In this document: piece after piece, positions 33,761 through 42,510 of the stretch
Numbering within the stretch: the first letter of the stretch is position 1
Layout: each line of letters starts with the position of its first letter
NCBI GenBank assembly: GCA_031581485.1
Contig: JAVLBA010000011.1
Coordinates: 1-49,541 of the forward strand
From: BM506 sp031581485
GTDB lineage: Bacteria; Desulfobacterota; Desulfobulbia; Desulfobulbales; SURF-16
Direction: 5' to 3'
DNA: 49,541 bases
Position numbers and translations under genes: made by a program
Notes under the pieces: generated by a model
What the model was told of the DNA's origin: nothing
Seen by the model: only the letters and a program-made list of their open reading frames with translations
The model's database searches: none

Positions 33761-35206
33761 ATGAATCGTCAAGTATATCAGGAGCCCCTGGTCAGTCGTT
33801 ATACCAGTCCGGAGATGCAGTGGATCTTCTCTGAACAGAATAAATTTCAGCACTGGCGCCGGTGCTGGGTCGCCCTGGCCGAGGCCCAGTATGAACTGGG
33901 GCTTTCAGACCTCATCACGGAAAAGATGCTCGCTGAGTTACGGGCCTTCAAGGACGATATCAACTTCGATGTGGCCCAGGCCAAGGAAAAAGAGATCCGC
34001 CATGATGTCATGGCCCACGTCTATGCCTATGGTCAGCAATGCCCCACTGCCGAGCCCATCATCCATCTGGGCGCCACCAGTCAATTTGTGGGCTGCAACA
34101 CCGACCTCATGCTGCAGCGCGATGCCCTTAAACTGGTCAAGAAGCTCCTGGTCAATGTTATCGCCAACCTTGCCGGCTTTTGCCGCCAGCACAAGGATCT
34201 CGCCACCCTGGGCTATACCCATTATCAGCCTGCCCAGCCCACCACGGTGGGCAAGAGAAACACCTTGTATATTCAAGATCTTATCATGGATCTTGATTAT
34301 GTTGAGCATCTGGAGCGGCAGGTCAAGGCCCGGGGCGCCAAAGGCACGGTGGGTACCCAGGCCTCCTTTCTTGAGCTCTTCAAGGGGGATCACGACAAGG
34401 TTCGCAGACTTGATGAGCTTGTTGCCGCAAAGCTCGGTTTCTCCGACATTTTTTCGGTTACCGGTCAGACGTATACCCGCAAGCTGGACATGAAAACAGC
34501 GGAGACCCTGGCCGGCCTCGGCGCTTCCGCCCACAAGTTTGCCGTTGATATGCGCCTCCTTTCCAATCTCAAGGTCCAAGAAGAACCCTTTGCCAAAAAT
34601 CAGGTGGGCAGCTCTGCCATGGCCTATAAGCGCAATCCCATGCGCTCAGAGCGTATGACCGGCCTGGCCAGAAAGCTTATGGGCCTTCCTGCCGACTTTG
34701 GGGCAACCTACAGTAATCAATGGTTTGAGCGGACCCTGGACGACTCTGCCATCAGACGGATGGATATCCCCCAGGCCTTCCTGCTCACGGATGCCATTTT
34801 GAAGCTCTATCTCAATATCACCTCAGACATGGTTGTCTACCCACGGCAGATTCTGCGTCACCTGCAGCAGGAGCTGCCCTTTATGGCCACAGAAAAGATC
34901 CTCATGGAATGTGTTGCCCTGGGCAAGAGTCGCCAGGAGATGCATGAGGTGGTCAAGGTCCATTCCGTGGCAGCGGGCCTCGCCGTCAAGAATGAGGGCG
35001 TGGAGAATGATCTTCTGGCCCGTCTTGGTGGTGATGAGCGCATCCCCTTTACCTTGGCAGAACTGACTGCCATGATTGGTGACGGCAGTGAGTTTGTCGG
35101 CCGGGCCCCTGAGCAGACCGAGGAATATCTCTCTGAGATCGTTGATCAGCGCTTGGCTCACTATAAAGAGCTCCTGGGTACCATGGACAGCGTCCTTTCC
35201 GTATAA
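33761..35206 (+). CDS. purB: Adenylosuccinate lyase
   Basis: A 481-residue fumarase/aspartase-superfamily enzyme that acts twice in purine synthesis (SAICAR to AICAR and adenylosuccinate to AMP). Key segments are EKEIRHDVMAHVYA, LGYTHYQPAQPTTVGKR (catalytic His), and the signature loop GSSAMAYKRNPMRSE with the catalytic Ser. Its length matches the longer form of PurB. GGAGAG precedes the ATG. A short DUF4911 gene follows 9 bp downstream and is likely in the same transcript. Confidence 0.95.
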   Translation: MNRQVYQEPLVSRYTSPEMQWIFSEQNKFQHWRRCWVALAEAQYELGLSDLITEKMLAELRAFKDDINFDVAQAKEKEIRHDVMAHVYAYGQQCPTAEPIIHLGATSQFVGCNTDLMLQRDALKLVKKLLVNVIANLAGFCRQHKDLATLGYTHYQPAQPTTVGKRNTLYIQDLIMDLDYVEHLERQVKARGAKGTVGTQASFLELFKGDHDKVRRLDELVAAKLGFSDIFSVTGQTYTRKLDMKTAETLAGLGASAHKFAVDMRLLSNLKVQEEPFAKNQVGSSAMAYKRNPMRSERMTGLARKLMGLPADFGATYSNQWFERTLDDSAIRRMDIPQAFLLTDAILKLYLNITSDMVVYPRQILRHLQQELPFMATEKILMECVALGKSRQEMHEVVKVHSVAAGLAVKNEGVENDLLARLGGDERIPFTLAELTAMIGDGSEFVGRAPEQTEEYLSEIVDQRLAHYKELLGTMDSVLSV

Positions 35207-35215
35207 GAGAATAGT

Positions 35216-35431
35216 ATGGATGCAGTGCGACAAACATCTGGGCTCTACCTGCACATCAACCGCAGCAGGATTCATTTTCTCAAGTTCATTCTTGAGGCCT
35301 ATGACGGCCTGGCCATGCTCTCTGTTATTGAGCCCCGTAACGGTCTGGTTCTGGTGCGTTTCGCTCCTGAGTCAGGCCGGGAAATCACCGCCCTGCTGTC
35401 GTCCCTGGCAGTGGACGGCAGCCTCACATAA
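35216..35431 (+). CDS. DUF4911-domain small protein
   Basis: A 71-residue protein with the pattern LHINRSRIHFLKFILEAYDGLAMLSVIEP...VLVRFAPESG. I recognise this as DUF4911, a small family common in Desulfobacterota and often found by tRNA-modification or miaB-like genes. Function unknown; the size and amphipathic layout suggest a small alpha/beta regulator-like fold. It sits between purB and miaB, and its stop codon lies within a 12-bp perfect hairpin. Confidence 0.7.
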   Translation: MDAVRQTSGLYLHINRSRIHFLKFILEAYDGLAMLSVIEPRNGLVLVRFAPESGREITALLSSLAVDGSLT

Positions 35432-35455
35432 CCTCATGTAGAGCATGAGGTTATG
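35427..35455 (+). repeat. 12-bp perfect inverted repeat over the DUF4911 stop codon
   Basis: CATAACCTCATG (35427-35438) and CATGAGGTTATG (35444-35455) pair perfectly around TAGAG. The TAA stop of the upstream gene lies in the left arm. No T-run follows, so this is not a classic terminator; it could be an mRNA-processing or stabilising hairpin between DUF4911 and miaB, or an operator. Confidence 0.75.
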
Positions 35456-35499
35456 CTGTAACCTGTTGGATTTAAACACATATTACTGGACCACCTACT

Positions 35500-36852
35500 T
35501 TGTTGAAAAATCTCTTTATAGAAACCATCGGCTGCCAGATGAATATGCGTGATTCAGAGATCATGCTGCAACTTCTCAAAGAAAGCGGCTATCTGCTCTG
35601 CCCGGATCTGGCCGCAGCCGATGCGGTGATCGTCAATACCTGCTCCATTCGCGGCAAGGCCGAACAGAAGGCCTATAGCTTTATCGGCTCCCTGCGCCGT
35701 CTGAAGGAGGAGAACCCGGATCTCATCATTGCGGTGGCCGGCTGCGTGGCGCAGCAGGAAGGCGAAAAGATGCGGTTGCGCATGCCCCATGTGGATATTA
35801 TTCTCGGCCCCCAGTCCATCTACCAGCTGCCCGATCTTTTCCAGCAGGTGGCAGATGAGCGCCAAGGCATCATCGCCACCAGCCAGAGCCAGGATTTTGT
35901 CATTCCCTCCTTTTTGCCGGATCTCAAAAACGGCCTGGCCCACAAAAGGTTTGTCACCATCATGCAGGGCTGCAACAATTACTGCACCTACTGCATTGTC
36001 CCCTATACCCGGGGCCGGGAGGTGAGTCGTCGGCAGGAAGATATCCTGGCCGAAGTGCGACATCTGGTGGCGGGCGGGGTCCGTGAAATCACCCTTCTTG
36101 GTCAGAATGTCAATTCCTACGGCAATGACCAGCCCCGGCCTGAGCGCACCAGTTTCCCCGAGCTTCTGCGCCAGGTGGCTGCCGTGCCCGGCCTGGTGCG
36201 TCTGCGTTTCACCACCTCAAACCCCAAGGACCTCTCCCCTGCCCTGATGGCCTGCTTTCAGGACCTTGCCAACCTCTGCCATCATTTCCATCTGCCGGTC
36301 CAATCCGGGGCCAATGGGGTGCTGGCCAAAATGAATCGGAAATATACCGTGGAGGAGTATATGGCTCAGGTCATTGGCCTGCGCCAGGCCTGCCCAGACA
36401 TCAGCCTGACCACCGATATGATCGTCGGCTTTCCCGGTGAAACGGCGGCTGATTTCCAGGCCACCATGGACCTCATGGAGAAGGTGCGCTACGACTCGGC
36501 CTTTTCCTTTAAATATTCGAGCCGGCCACCGGCCAGGTCGTGCGGTTTTGAGGAGACAGTCAGCGACCAGGAGAAGGTCCAGCGGCTGGCCATCCTGCAG
36601 AACAGACAGAAGGAGATCACTGAGGAGCGCCACCAGGAATGTGTCGGTAAGACCATGGAAGTGATGATTGAGGGGGAAAGTAAAATGGCCAATGGCCAGT
36701 GGAGTGGCCGCAGCAGCCATAACCTTATTGTCAATTTCCACAGTCCTGCCATCTATAGCCCCGGCGATCTAGAAACCGTAACCATCACAGAAAGCTGCCT
36801 CAATTCCCTGCGGGCTGAACTTAAGGTACAGGAGACGTTAAAAAATGATTGA
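35500..36852 (+). CDS. miaB: tRNA-2-methylthio-N6-dimethylallyladenosine synthase
   Basis: A 450-residue methylthiotransferase that converts i6A37, made by MiaA, to ms2i6A37. Auxiliary-cluster cysteines are C12, C48 and C82 in the UPF0004 domain; radical-SAM cysteines are C158, C162 and C165 (GCNNYCTYC, CX3CX2C). A TRAM domain ends the protein (about 385-445). There is no ATG: the frame opens TTG TTG AAA, so TTG at 35500 or 35503 is the start, with a weak GGA upstream. It overlaps the PHP-domain gene by 8 bp, implying coupled translation. Confidence 0.94.
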   Translation: MLKNLFIETIGCQMNMRDSEIMLQLLKESGYLLCPDLAAADAVIVNTCSIRGKAEQKAYSFIGSLRRLKEENPDLIIAVAGCVAQQEGEKMRLRMPHVDIILGPQSIYQLPDLFQQVADERQGIIATSQSQDFVIPSFLPDLKNGLAHKRFVTIMQGCNNYCTYCIVPYTRGREVSRRQEDILAEVRHLVAGGVREITLLGQNVNSYGNDQPRPERTSFPELLRQVAAVPGLVRLRFTTSNPKDLSPALMACFQDLANLCHHFHLPVQSGANGVLAKMNRKYTVEEYMAQVIGLRQACPDISLTTDMIVGFPGETAADFQATMDLMEKVRYDSAFSFKYSSRPPARSCGFEETVSDQEKVQRLAILQNRQKEITEERHQECVGKTMEVMIEGESKMANGQWSGRSSHNLIVNFHSPAIYSPGDLETVTITESCLNSLRAELKVQETLKND

Positions 36853-37489
36853 TCTGCATACCCATTGTTTTTTCAGTGACGGTGAGCTGGTCCCGGCTGA
36901 ACATCTGCGCCGGGTTGAGGTCCTTGGTTACCAGGCCATTGCCATAACCGACCACGCTGATTCCTCCAACCTCGATTTCATCATCCCCCGCCTTCTCCAG
37001 GCGGCCAGGGACCTCAATCCCCATTCCACCACCCGGTTGCTGGCCGGTATCGAGCTGACCCATGTCCCCCCCGGCCTTGTCGCTGAGCTTGCCGCCAAGG
37101 CCCGGACCCTGGGGGCCCAAGTCATTGTCGCCCATGGCGAAACCGTGGTTGAGCCCGTCCATCCCGGCACCAACCGGGCCTCCCTGGAGGCGGATATTGA
37201 CCTCCTGGCCCATCCGGGACTGATCAGCGTTGAGGACGTCAAGCTCGCTGCCCAGAAAGGCATCTTTCTGGAGCTTTCCGGCCGGAAGGGCCACAGCCTG
37301 ACCAATGGCCATGTGGCTGCCTTGGCCCTCAAGTATGGCGCCAGGCTTGCTGTTAATGCCGATGCCCATGGACCCGGAGATTTCCTGAGTGCCCAGATGG
37401 CTGAGACCGTTGCCCGGGGGGCTGGTTTGAGCCAGGAGCAGTATGGCAAAATAAGGCAGGATATGCGTAATTTTGTCAAGGGACTGTAG
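36845..37489 (+). CDS. PHP-domain phosphoesterase (histidinol-phosphatase-like)
   Basis: A 214-residue PHP-fold protein. Metal ligands are visible as DLHTH (residues 3-7), ITDHAD (about 39-44), the Glu in LLAGIELTH, HGET, LLAHPGLIS and NADAHGPGD near the C-terminus. This is a complete trinuclear site. Relatives are annotated as histidinol-phosphate phosphatase-like or nucleotide phosphoesterases; no his genes are nearby, so the substrate is open. It is coupled to miaB by an 8-bp overlap, and GGAG precedes its ATG. Confidence 0.85.
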   Translation: MIDLHTHCFFSDGELVPAEHLRRVEVLGYQAIAITDHADSSNLDFIIPRLLQAARDLNPHSTTRLLAGIELTHVPPGLVAELAAKARTLGAQVIVAHGETVVEPVHPGTNRASLEADIDLLAHPGLISVEDVKLAAQKGIFLELSGRKGHSLTNGHVAALALKYGARLAVNADAHGPGDFLSAQMAETVARGAGLSQEQYGKIRQDMRNFVKGL

Positions 37490-37562
37490 GTGATCCGCTC
37501 ATTGGGCTATGGAATTAGCGCCATATATCAAACACAAAGACGGCAAAGGTCATCTTCAGGAT

Positions 37563-37585
37563 GAGGTGGTGTCCCTCTTTTTTTT
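37563..37585 (+). terminator. Weak terminator after miaB-PHP
   Basis: GAGG pairs with CCTC across a seven-base loop, followed by eight T (37578-37585). The stem is only 4 bp, so efficiency is doubtful, but the position about 75 bp after the PHP stop fits. Confidence 0.4.
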
Positions 37586-37652
37586 AATGCTGTTGACGAC
37601 GAAGGCGCTCTGTACGCCCTCCCCTGCATGAGATAAACACAAAGGTTTCCGT

Positions 37653-38270
37653 ATGGTTTCAACGATGACTAAATTGGGCAGAACAGCAGCCATAGCCATA
37701 TTTTTTATATATAATACGACCTTATTTTACCTGGTGGTGTTTCTGCATGCCACGGCTCATATTTTTGCGGAAAATGGCCCTATGGAAATGTCCCAGGCCC
37801 TTTTGCTGACAACCACTGCTGTGATTTTCTTAATATCTTGGACGGGCTTAGAAAAACATCATAAATTCGTTCTTCTGTCGTGCTCTCTGCTGTGTCTCAC
37901 TTTTTTATTCCGGGAATTGGATGTTGCGGATTTTGATATCCCCCATTTCCTCATCGTTATGGGAAGCGGAACCGGTCGCAATATCATCTTGTCAACAGCG
38001 TGGGTCTGTATAGCAATCGGCGCTTTCTTGAATTGGCAATATTATAGAGGGAAACTCACTCTGTATTTTTTTTCAAAAACAGCGCTCTTGCTCATGACAG
38101 GCGCAGGCTTTCTTCTGGTGGGTGCTTTCTTCGACCATGAGGTCATCAAGGTATCTTATTATAAATTTTATGAAGAACTTGCTGAGTTGAATGGCTATTA
38201 TTTTCTTTTATTGGGGGCCTTGGTCTCTCGGGCCAGCCTGCAAGATATAGCAAATCGCTCCTCACGTTGA
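37653..38270 (+). CDS. Multi-pass membrane protein, unknown function
   Basis: A 205-residue protein with about six hydrophobic segments (TAAIAIFFIYNTTLFYLVVFL, QALLLTTTAVIFLISW, FVLLSCSLLCLTFLF, NIILSTAWVCIAIGAFL, ALLLMTGAGFLLVGAFF, YYFLLLGALVS). Between helices it carries REL DVADFDIPHF and a cytoplasmic or periplasmic FDHEVIKVSYYKFYEELAELNGYYF. I do not recognise a family. AAAGG precedes the ATG. The stretch is more A/T-rich than its neighbours, as an acquired gene might be, but no mobility signs are present. Confidence 0.7.
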   Translation: MVSTMTKLGRTAAIAIFFIYNTTLFYLVVFLHATAHIFAENGPMEMSQALLLTTTAVIFLISWTGLEKHHKFVLLSCSLLCLTFLFRELDVADFDIPHFLIVMGSGTGRNIILSTAWVCIAIGAFLNWQYYRGKLTLYFFSKTALLLMTGAGFLLVGAFFDHEVIKVSYYKFYEELAELNGYYFLLLGALVSRASLQDIANRSSR

Positions 38271-38346
38271 CGCTGGTTTTGCTCATGCTCCTTTTGAGGG
38301 CAGCTGCATTTAAGCAACAGGCATCTCTTCTTTCCCAGGAGGACCC

Positions 38347-38787
38347 ATGCAGATTCCCAGGATGAGTCTGGTAACCCTCGGCGTTGCTGATTTGGACAAA
38401 GCCACCGAATTCTATGCGGCTGTCCTTGGCACAGCCCCAAACAGGACCTATGAGGGCGTTACTTTCATTGAACTGCCGGGAACGTGGATTTCTCTCTACC
38501 CACGTGCGAATCTGGCAAAAGAGATAGCACCTGAACTCCCCGTCACTGGCCATGGATTTAGTGGCATAACCCTTGCCCATAACGCCCGCAGTAAGGAGGA
38601 TGTTGTGGCCATCATGGAAGTGGCAAGGTCTGCCGGTGCCCGTGTAGTGAAAGAACCGGCAGAAACATCCTGGGGCGGTTTCAGTGGCTACTTCACCGAT
38701 CTCGATGGCTATTACTGGGAAGTGGCCTGGGGCCCCATGTTTGAGTTTGCCGAGAATGGTGCCTTACGATTCAAAGATACGGCATAA
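38347..38787 (+). CDS. VOC-family (glyoxalase/bleomycin-resistance-like) protein
   Basis: A 146-residue protein of two beta-alpha-beta-beta-beta modules (SLVTLGVADLDKATEFYAAVLG..., GHGFSGITLAHNARSKEDVVAIME...). The end motif FTDLDGYYWEVAWGP is typical of COG0346/VOC members. Metal ligands cannot be fixed with certainty. AGGAGG lies just before the ATG. Substrate unknown; small-molecule detoxification is the general family theme. Confidence 0.88.
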   Translation: MQIPRMSLVTLGVADLDKATEFYAAVLGTAPNRTYEGVTFIELPGTWISLYPRANLAKEIAPELPVTGHGFSGITLAHNARSKEDVVAIMEVARSAGARVVKEPAETSWGGFSGYFTDLDGYYWEVAWGPMFEFAENGALRFKDTA

Positions 38788-38879
38788 CATATAAAAACAG
38801 CCGTCCGGTGCCAAAAGGTTGCTGACTGATCGTTACGTCTTTTTAAAAATATCCAGAGTGGCTCGGGAGATTGGGCCTG

Positions 38880-39251
38880 CTACAGTCGGCAATATTTCTT
38901 CAGGCTCGCCAGCTTCTCCGGCCCGATACCATGCACATCGCCCAGCTCTTCCAGGGAGCGAAAGGGGCCGTGGGTGGCGCGATGGGCAACAATCCGCTGG
39001 GATAAGGCCGGGCCTATGCCCGGAATAACCACGAACTGCTCGGCGTCGGCGTTGTTGATGGCAATGGGTTGAAAAAGCAGATAAGGGTGGTGCCGGCCCA
39101 CCTGCACCAGCTGGGAAGCCAGCTTTTTATCGGGGTAAGATGTGGTGGCCGCTGGCTCCTGTCCAGTGGAGAGGTGGCAGAGTTGGGGGGTAAGGATCAG
39201 CAGCCCCAGCAAGAAGATAAGGGCAAAAGGCCTTTGCGAACCACTCTCCAT
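38880..39251 (-). CDS. ComEA-like helix-hairpin-helix protein
   Basis: A 123-residue protein with an N-terminal hydrophobic signal or anchor (FALIFLLGLLILTPQL). A linker is followed by two helix-hairpin-helix motifs: INNADAEQFVVIPGIGPALSQRIVAHRATHGPF and LEELGDVHGIGPEKLASLKKY. This is the DNA-binding domain of ComEA, the periplasmic DNA receptor of natural transformation. No other competence genes are nearby, so a DNA-uptake role is only suggested. Monocistronic and minus strand. Confidence 0.85.
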   Translation of the reverse strand: MESGSQRPFALIFLLGLLILTPQLCHLSTGQEPAATTSYPDKKLASQLVQVGRHHPYLLFQPIAINNADAEQFVVIPGIGPALSQRIVAHRATHGPFRSLEELGDVHGIGPEKLASLKKYCRL

Positions 39252-39420
39252 AGGATATCAGGGTCTTCAATGGTCCGGCACCAATGAACGGGGAACCGGG
39301 GGGCTTAAAATGTTTTTGGCCTTTCTCTCTCGTCCTGAATGAACAGGTACCCGGGAAAAAGAATTGCAGCATCTCTGAGCACCCCGTCAGGGCTCTGAAC
39401 TCCGTGAGTTTCTGGAATCC

Positions 39421-39455
39421 AAAAGGGCCGCTTTTAAAAGAAAAGCGGCCCTTTT
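39421..39455. terminator. Strong bidirectional terminator after cimA
   Basis: AAAAGGGCCGCTTTT (39421-39435) pairs perfectly over 15 bp with AAAAGCGGCCCTTTT (39441-39455) around AAAAG. It lies 15 bp after the cimA stop on the minus strand; with A and T ends it can act both ways. Confidence 0.92.
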
Positions 39456-39469
39456 GCAAGACACCTCCA

Positions 39470-41065
39470 TCAGGCGTTTTTCTTCATCTCATCCTTCATC
39501 AACTTATAGTTGATACTGTCCACCAGGGCCTGCCAGCTCGCCTCCAGGATGTCATGGGAAACACCCACGGTTCCCCACTGACTCGCGCTGTCAGAGGATT
39601 CAATCAAGACGCGCACCCGGGCGCCGGTGCCGTGCTCGCTGGCCAGAACCCGCACCCTGTAGTCATTAAGCCACATATCATTCAGGTTGGGATAGAACCT
39701 GGTCAAGGCCTTGCGCAGGGCATTATCCAGGGCGTTCACCGGCCCTTCGCCCAGGGAGGCAGTGTGGACCATCTCTCCTCCCACCTCCAGACGGATGGTG
39801 GCCTCGGCACTCACCGCCTCGTCCTGGCTGTTTTTCTGATTGATAACCCGAAAGCCTTTCAGGTCAAAGAAGCGACGCTTGGCCCCGAGGGCCCGGCGCA
39901 TGAGGAGTTCAAAGGAGGCCTCTGCCCCCTCAAACTGAAAGCCCTGGTTCTCAAGCTCTTTGATGTCCTTTAAGATGGCGGTGACCACCGGATCCTTGCT
40001 CTCCAGGTTGATCCCGAATTGCTTGGCCTTGTGGAGGACATTGGAGCGGCCTGACTGTTCAGAGATCAGGATACGGCGGACATTGCCCACCTTTTCCGGC
40101 TCGATGTGCTCATAGGTCAGGGGATTTTTCTGCACCGCACTGACATGGATCCCGCCCTTGTGGGCAAAGGCGGAGGAGCCGACATAGGGTTGGTAGCGAT
40201 TATGGGCCAGATTGGCCAGTTCATTGACGTAGCGCGAGGCCTCACTCAGGTGACGGAGGTTTTTGGCCATTGCAAAATCATACTTCATCTTCAGGGCCAG
40301 AGCCGGGATGATGGAGGTGAGGTTGGCATTGCCGCACCGCTCCCCATAGCCGTTCATGGTGCCCTGGACCTGGGTGGCACCGCAGGAGACGGCGATCAGG
40401 GAATTGGCCACTGCTGTTTCAGAATCATTATGGGCATGAATGCCCAGTTTCACATCACTGCCCTGCTTCTGCAGATGTCCTTTGAGCTGATTCATGATAG
40501 CAGGGATCTCGGTGGGCAGGGTGCCGCCATTGGTATCACAGAGGACCAGGGTGTCAGCCCCCCCGGCAACAGCCCGGTCAATGGTGGCCAGGGCATATTC
40601 CGGGTTGGCCTTGAAGCCGTCAAAGAAATGTTCGGCATCATAAAAGAGATGCTCCACATGGGGTCGCAGATAACGGAGGGAATCTTCGATGATGACCAGA
40701 TTGTCGCCCAGTTCAATGTGCAGGGCATCCACCACATGAATATCCCAGCTCTTGCCGAAGATGGTAATGGCCGAGGTCTTGGCCTCGATAAGGGCCTGGA
40801 GATTGGGGTCGCTGTCGGCTGGGTTTTTGAAATTACGGGTGGAGCCAAAGGCACTGACCTTGGTATGGCTCAAGTCATAATTCCTGATCTCCTGGAAATA
40901 TTCGGAAGAGGCGGGGTTGGCACCGGGCCAGCCCCCTTCGACAAAGTCAACGCCAAGGGCATCAAGCTTCATGGTGACCCTGACCTTATCCGCCACCGAG
41001 AGATTGAAATTTTCGGCCTGGGTGCCATCCCGCAGGGTGGTGTCATATATAGATAAAGTAGTCAT
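39470..41065 (-). CDS. cimA: (R)-citramalate synthase
   Basis: A 531-residue HMGL-like/DRE-TIM enzyme condensing acetyl-CoA and pyruvate to citramalate, the threonine-independent entry to isoleucine. Landmarks are IYDTTLRDGTQAENFNLS, HAHNDSETAVANSL and GTMNGYGERCGNANL, then the C-terminal LeuA allosteric dimer domain (about 395-520). The sequence pattern and length fit the CimA group rather than LeuA. The start at 41065 has GAGGG five bases upstream; a Met four codons earlier (41077) overlaps the lysC stop as ATGA. It follows lysC in a minus-strand operon. Confidence 0.93.
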   Translation of the reverse strand: MTTLSIYDTTLRDGTQAENFNLSVADKVRVTMKLDALGVDFVEGGWPGANPASSEYFQEIRNYDLSHTKVSAFGSTRNFKNPADSDPNLQALIEAKTSAITIFGKSWDIHVVDALHIELGDNLVIIEDSLRYLRPHVEHLFYDAEHFFDGFKANPEYALATIDRAVAGGADTLVLCDTNGGTLPTEIPAIMNQLKGHLQKQGSDVKLGIHAHNDSETAVANSLIAVSCGATQVQGTMNGYGERCGNANLTSIIPALALKMKYDFAMAKNLRHLSEASRYVNELANLAHNRYQPYVGSSAFAHKGGIHVSAVQKNPLTYEHIEPEKVGNVRRILISEQSGRSNVLHKAKQFGINLESKDPVVTAILKDIKELENQGFQFEGAEASFELLMRRALGAKRRFFDLKGFRVINQKNSQDEAVSAEATIRLEVGGEMVHTASLGEGPVNALDNALRKALTRFYPNLNDMWLNDYRVRVLASEHGTGARVRVLIESSDSASQWGTVGVSHDILEASWQALVDSINYKLMKDEMKKNA

Positions 41066-41073
41066 ACGTGCCC

Positions 41074-42309
41074 TCATGCTGTTTTTTTCGAATTATCCTG
41101 ATCCAGCCCAAAGGCGTCATGCAGGCTGCGTACGGCAAGCTCAGTGTATTTTTCCTCTATAACACAGGAAACCTTGATTTCCGAGGTACTGATCATAAGG
41201 ATATTGATGCCTTCATCGGCCAGCACCTTGAACATGGTGGTGGCAATCCCGGTATGATTACGCATACCCACCCCGACAATGGAGACCTTGGCGATATCCT
41301 TGGCGCCGCTGAAGCTCTCGGCATTAATATCCTTGGCGATCTGGGCAACGATCTCCATGGCCTGATCATAATCGGCCGAGGGCACGGTGAAGGTCATATC
41401 GGTCAAGGCATCCATATGGGTGTTCTGGATAATGACGTCAACCACGATACCGGCATCGGCGATGGGGCTGAATATCCGGGAAGCGATGCCCGGGGTGTCA
41501 GGAACCTTGGTAATAGTGATCCTGGCTTCATTCTTATTATAGGTAACACCAGAAACAGGCAATGATTCCATTTGTTGATCCTCCTCAACGACCCATGTGC
41601 CTTCGCTCTCCGTAAAAGTGGAACGCACATGGAGGGGTACTTTATAACGCTTAGCAAAACTCACGGAACGGATATCAAGGACCTTGGCACCAAGACTGGC
41701 CAGTTCCAGCATCTCGTCGTACGTGATTTTTTCTATTTTCCGCGCCTTGTGACAGATATTGGGATCCGTGGTGTAGACACCTTCAACATCAGTAAAAATT
41801 TCACAGGCATCGGCCTTGAGGGCAGCGGCCAGGGCCACGGCAGTGGTATCGGAACCACCGCGCCCCAGGGTGGTAATATGATCATCCTCAGTCACCCCTT
41901 GAAAGCCGGCCACCACCACAATCTTGCCCTGGTTGTGATATTTCCTGATGAGGCCCGTATCAATCTCCTTGATCCGGGCCTTGGTGTGGAGGGAGTCGGT
42001 TTTTATTTTGACCTGATCACCAAGAAGGGAAATGGCGTCCAGGCCGGCCGCCTTCACGGCCATGGCAAAAAGGGCGATGGTAACTTGTTCTCCCGTGGCC
42101 ATGAGCATGTCAAACTCACGGGGGTCAGGGTGGTCCTGCATCTGATGCGCCAGCTCAACAAAGCGGTTTGTCTCTCCTGACATGGCAGAGAGCACAACAA
42201 CCATGGAGTTCCCTTCCCTGGCTTTTTTCATGACCCGGGCGGCAACCGCCTTTATTTTTTCCGGATTGGCGACAGATGTGCCGCCAAATTTTTGAATGAT
42301 GAGAGCCAT
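41074..42309 (-). CDS. lysC: Aspartate kinase
   Basis: A 411-residue monofunctional aspartokinase, first step of the aspartate family. The kinase domain begins MALIIQKFGGTSVANPEKI and carries LGRGGSDTTAVALAAAL. The C-terminal regulatory region holds paired ACT domains (ITKVPDTPGIASRIFSPIADAGIVVD, then VSIVGVGMRNHTGIATTMFKVLADEGINI). Lysine and/or threonine feedback is expected. The start at 42309 gives the usual N-terminus; the frame remains open 165 bases further. Upstream is a gene-free region; I looked for a lysine riboswitch and did not see one. The adjacent cimA suggests joint control of amino-acid supply. Confidence 0.95.
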   Translation of the reverse strand: MALIIQKFGGTSVANPEKIKAVAARVMKKAREGNSMVVVLSAMSGETNRFVELAHQMQDHPDPREFDMLMATGEQVTIALFAMAVKAAGLDAISLLGDQVKIKTDSLHTKARIKEIDTGLIRKYHNQGKIVVVAGFQGVTEDDHITTLGRGGSDTTAVALAAALKADACEIFTDVEGVYTTDPNICHKARKIEKITYDEMLELASLGAKVLDIRSVSFAKRYKVPLHVRSTFTESEGTWVVEEDQQMESLPVSGVTYNKNEARITITKVPDTPGIASRIFSPIADAGIVVDVIIQNTHMDALTDMTFTVPSADYDQAMEIVAQIAKDINAESFSGAKDIAKVSIVGVGMRNHTGIATTMFKVLADEGINILMISTSEIKVSCVIEEKYTELAVRSLHDAFGLDQDNSKKTA

Positions 42310-42336
42310 TTTGTTACTTCTCATTAAAAAATGATG

Positions 42337-42372
42337 TTTTGCCTGAGGGCCGTACGTGGAAATGAGGCAAAA
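42337..42372 (-). terminator. Hairpin with T-run in the lysC leader
   Basis: On the minus strand TTTTGCCT (42372-42365) pairs with AGGCAAAA (42344-42337) over a 20-base loop, soon followed by TTTTTT. It is 28 bp before the lysC ATG and does not follow any minus-strand gene, so it may be an attenuator; the stem is only 8 bp. Confidence 0.4.
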
Positions 42373-42510
42373 ACAGTGCATTAAAAAAGTCCGCACCCAT
42401 TTTTTTTTAAGAACCTGGTGGCACAGAGGCGGATCTGCATTTGACAAACTTTTACAATTACCAAGAAAAAGCAAAGAGAACCACTTTATTTTTAGTCAAA
42501 AAGAGGTTTT

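Noticed and set aside
40106..41056. A 316-residue plus-strand frame opposite cimA
   Set aside because: It is the antisense shadow of a recognised enzyme, with no family features.
42441..42469. Promoter at TTGACA in the lysC/M23 gap
   Set aside because: The -35 is perfect, but the position 17 bp downstream reads AGAAAA and no -10 fits.
42310..42500. Lysine riboswitch upstream of lysC
   Set aside because: I searched the minus-strand leader for its conserved internal-loop motifs and found none; only a simple hairpin with a T-run is present.
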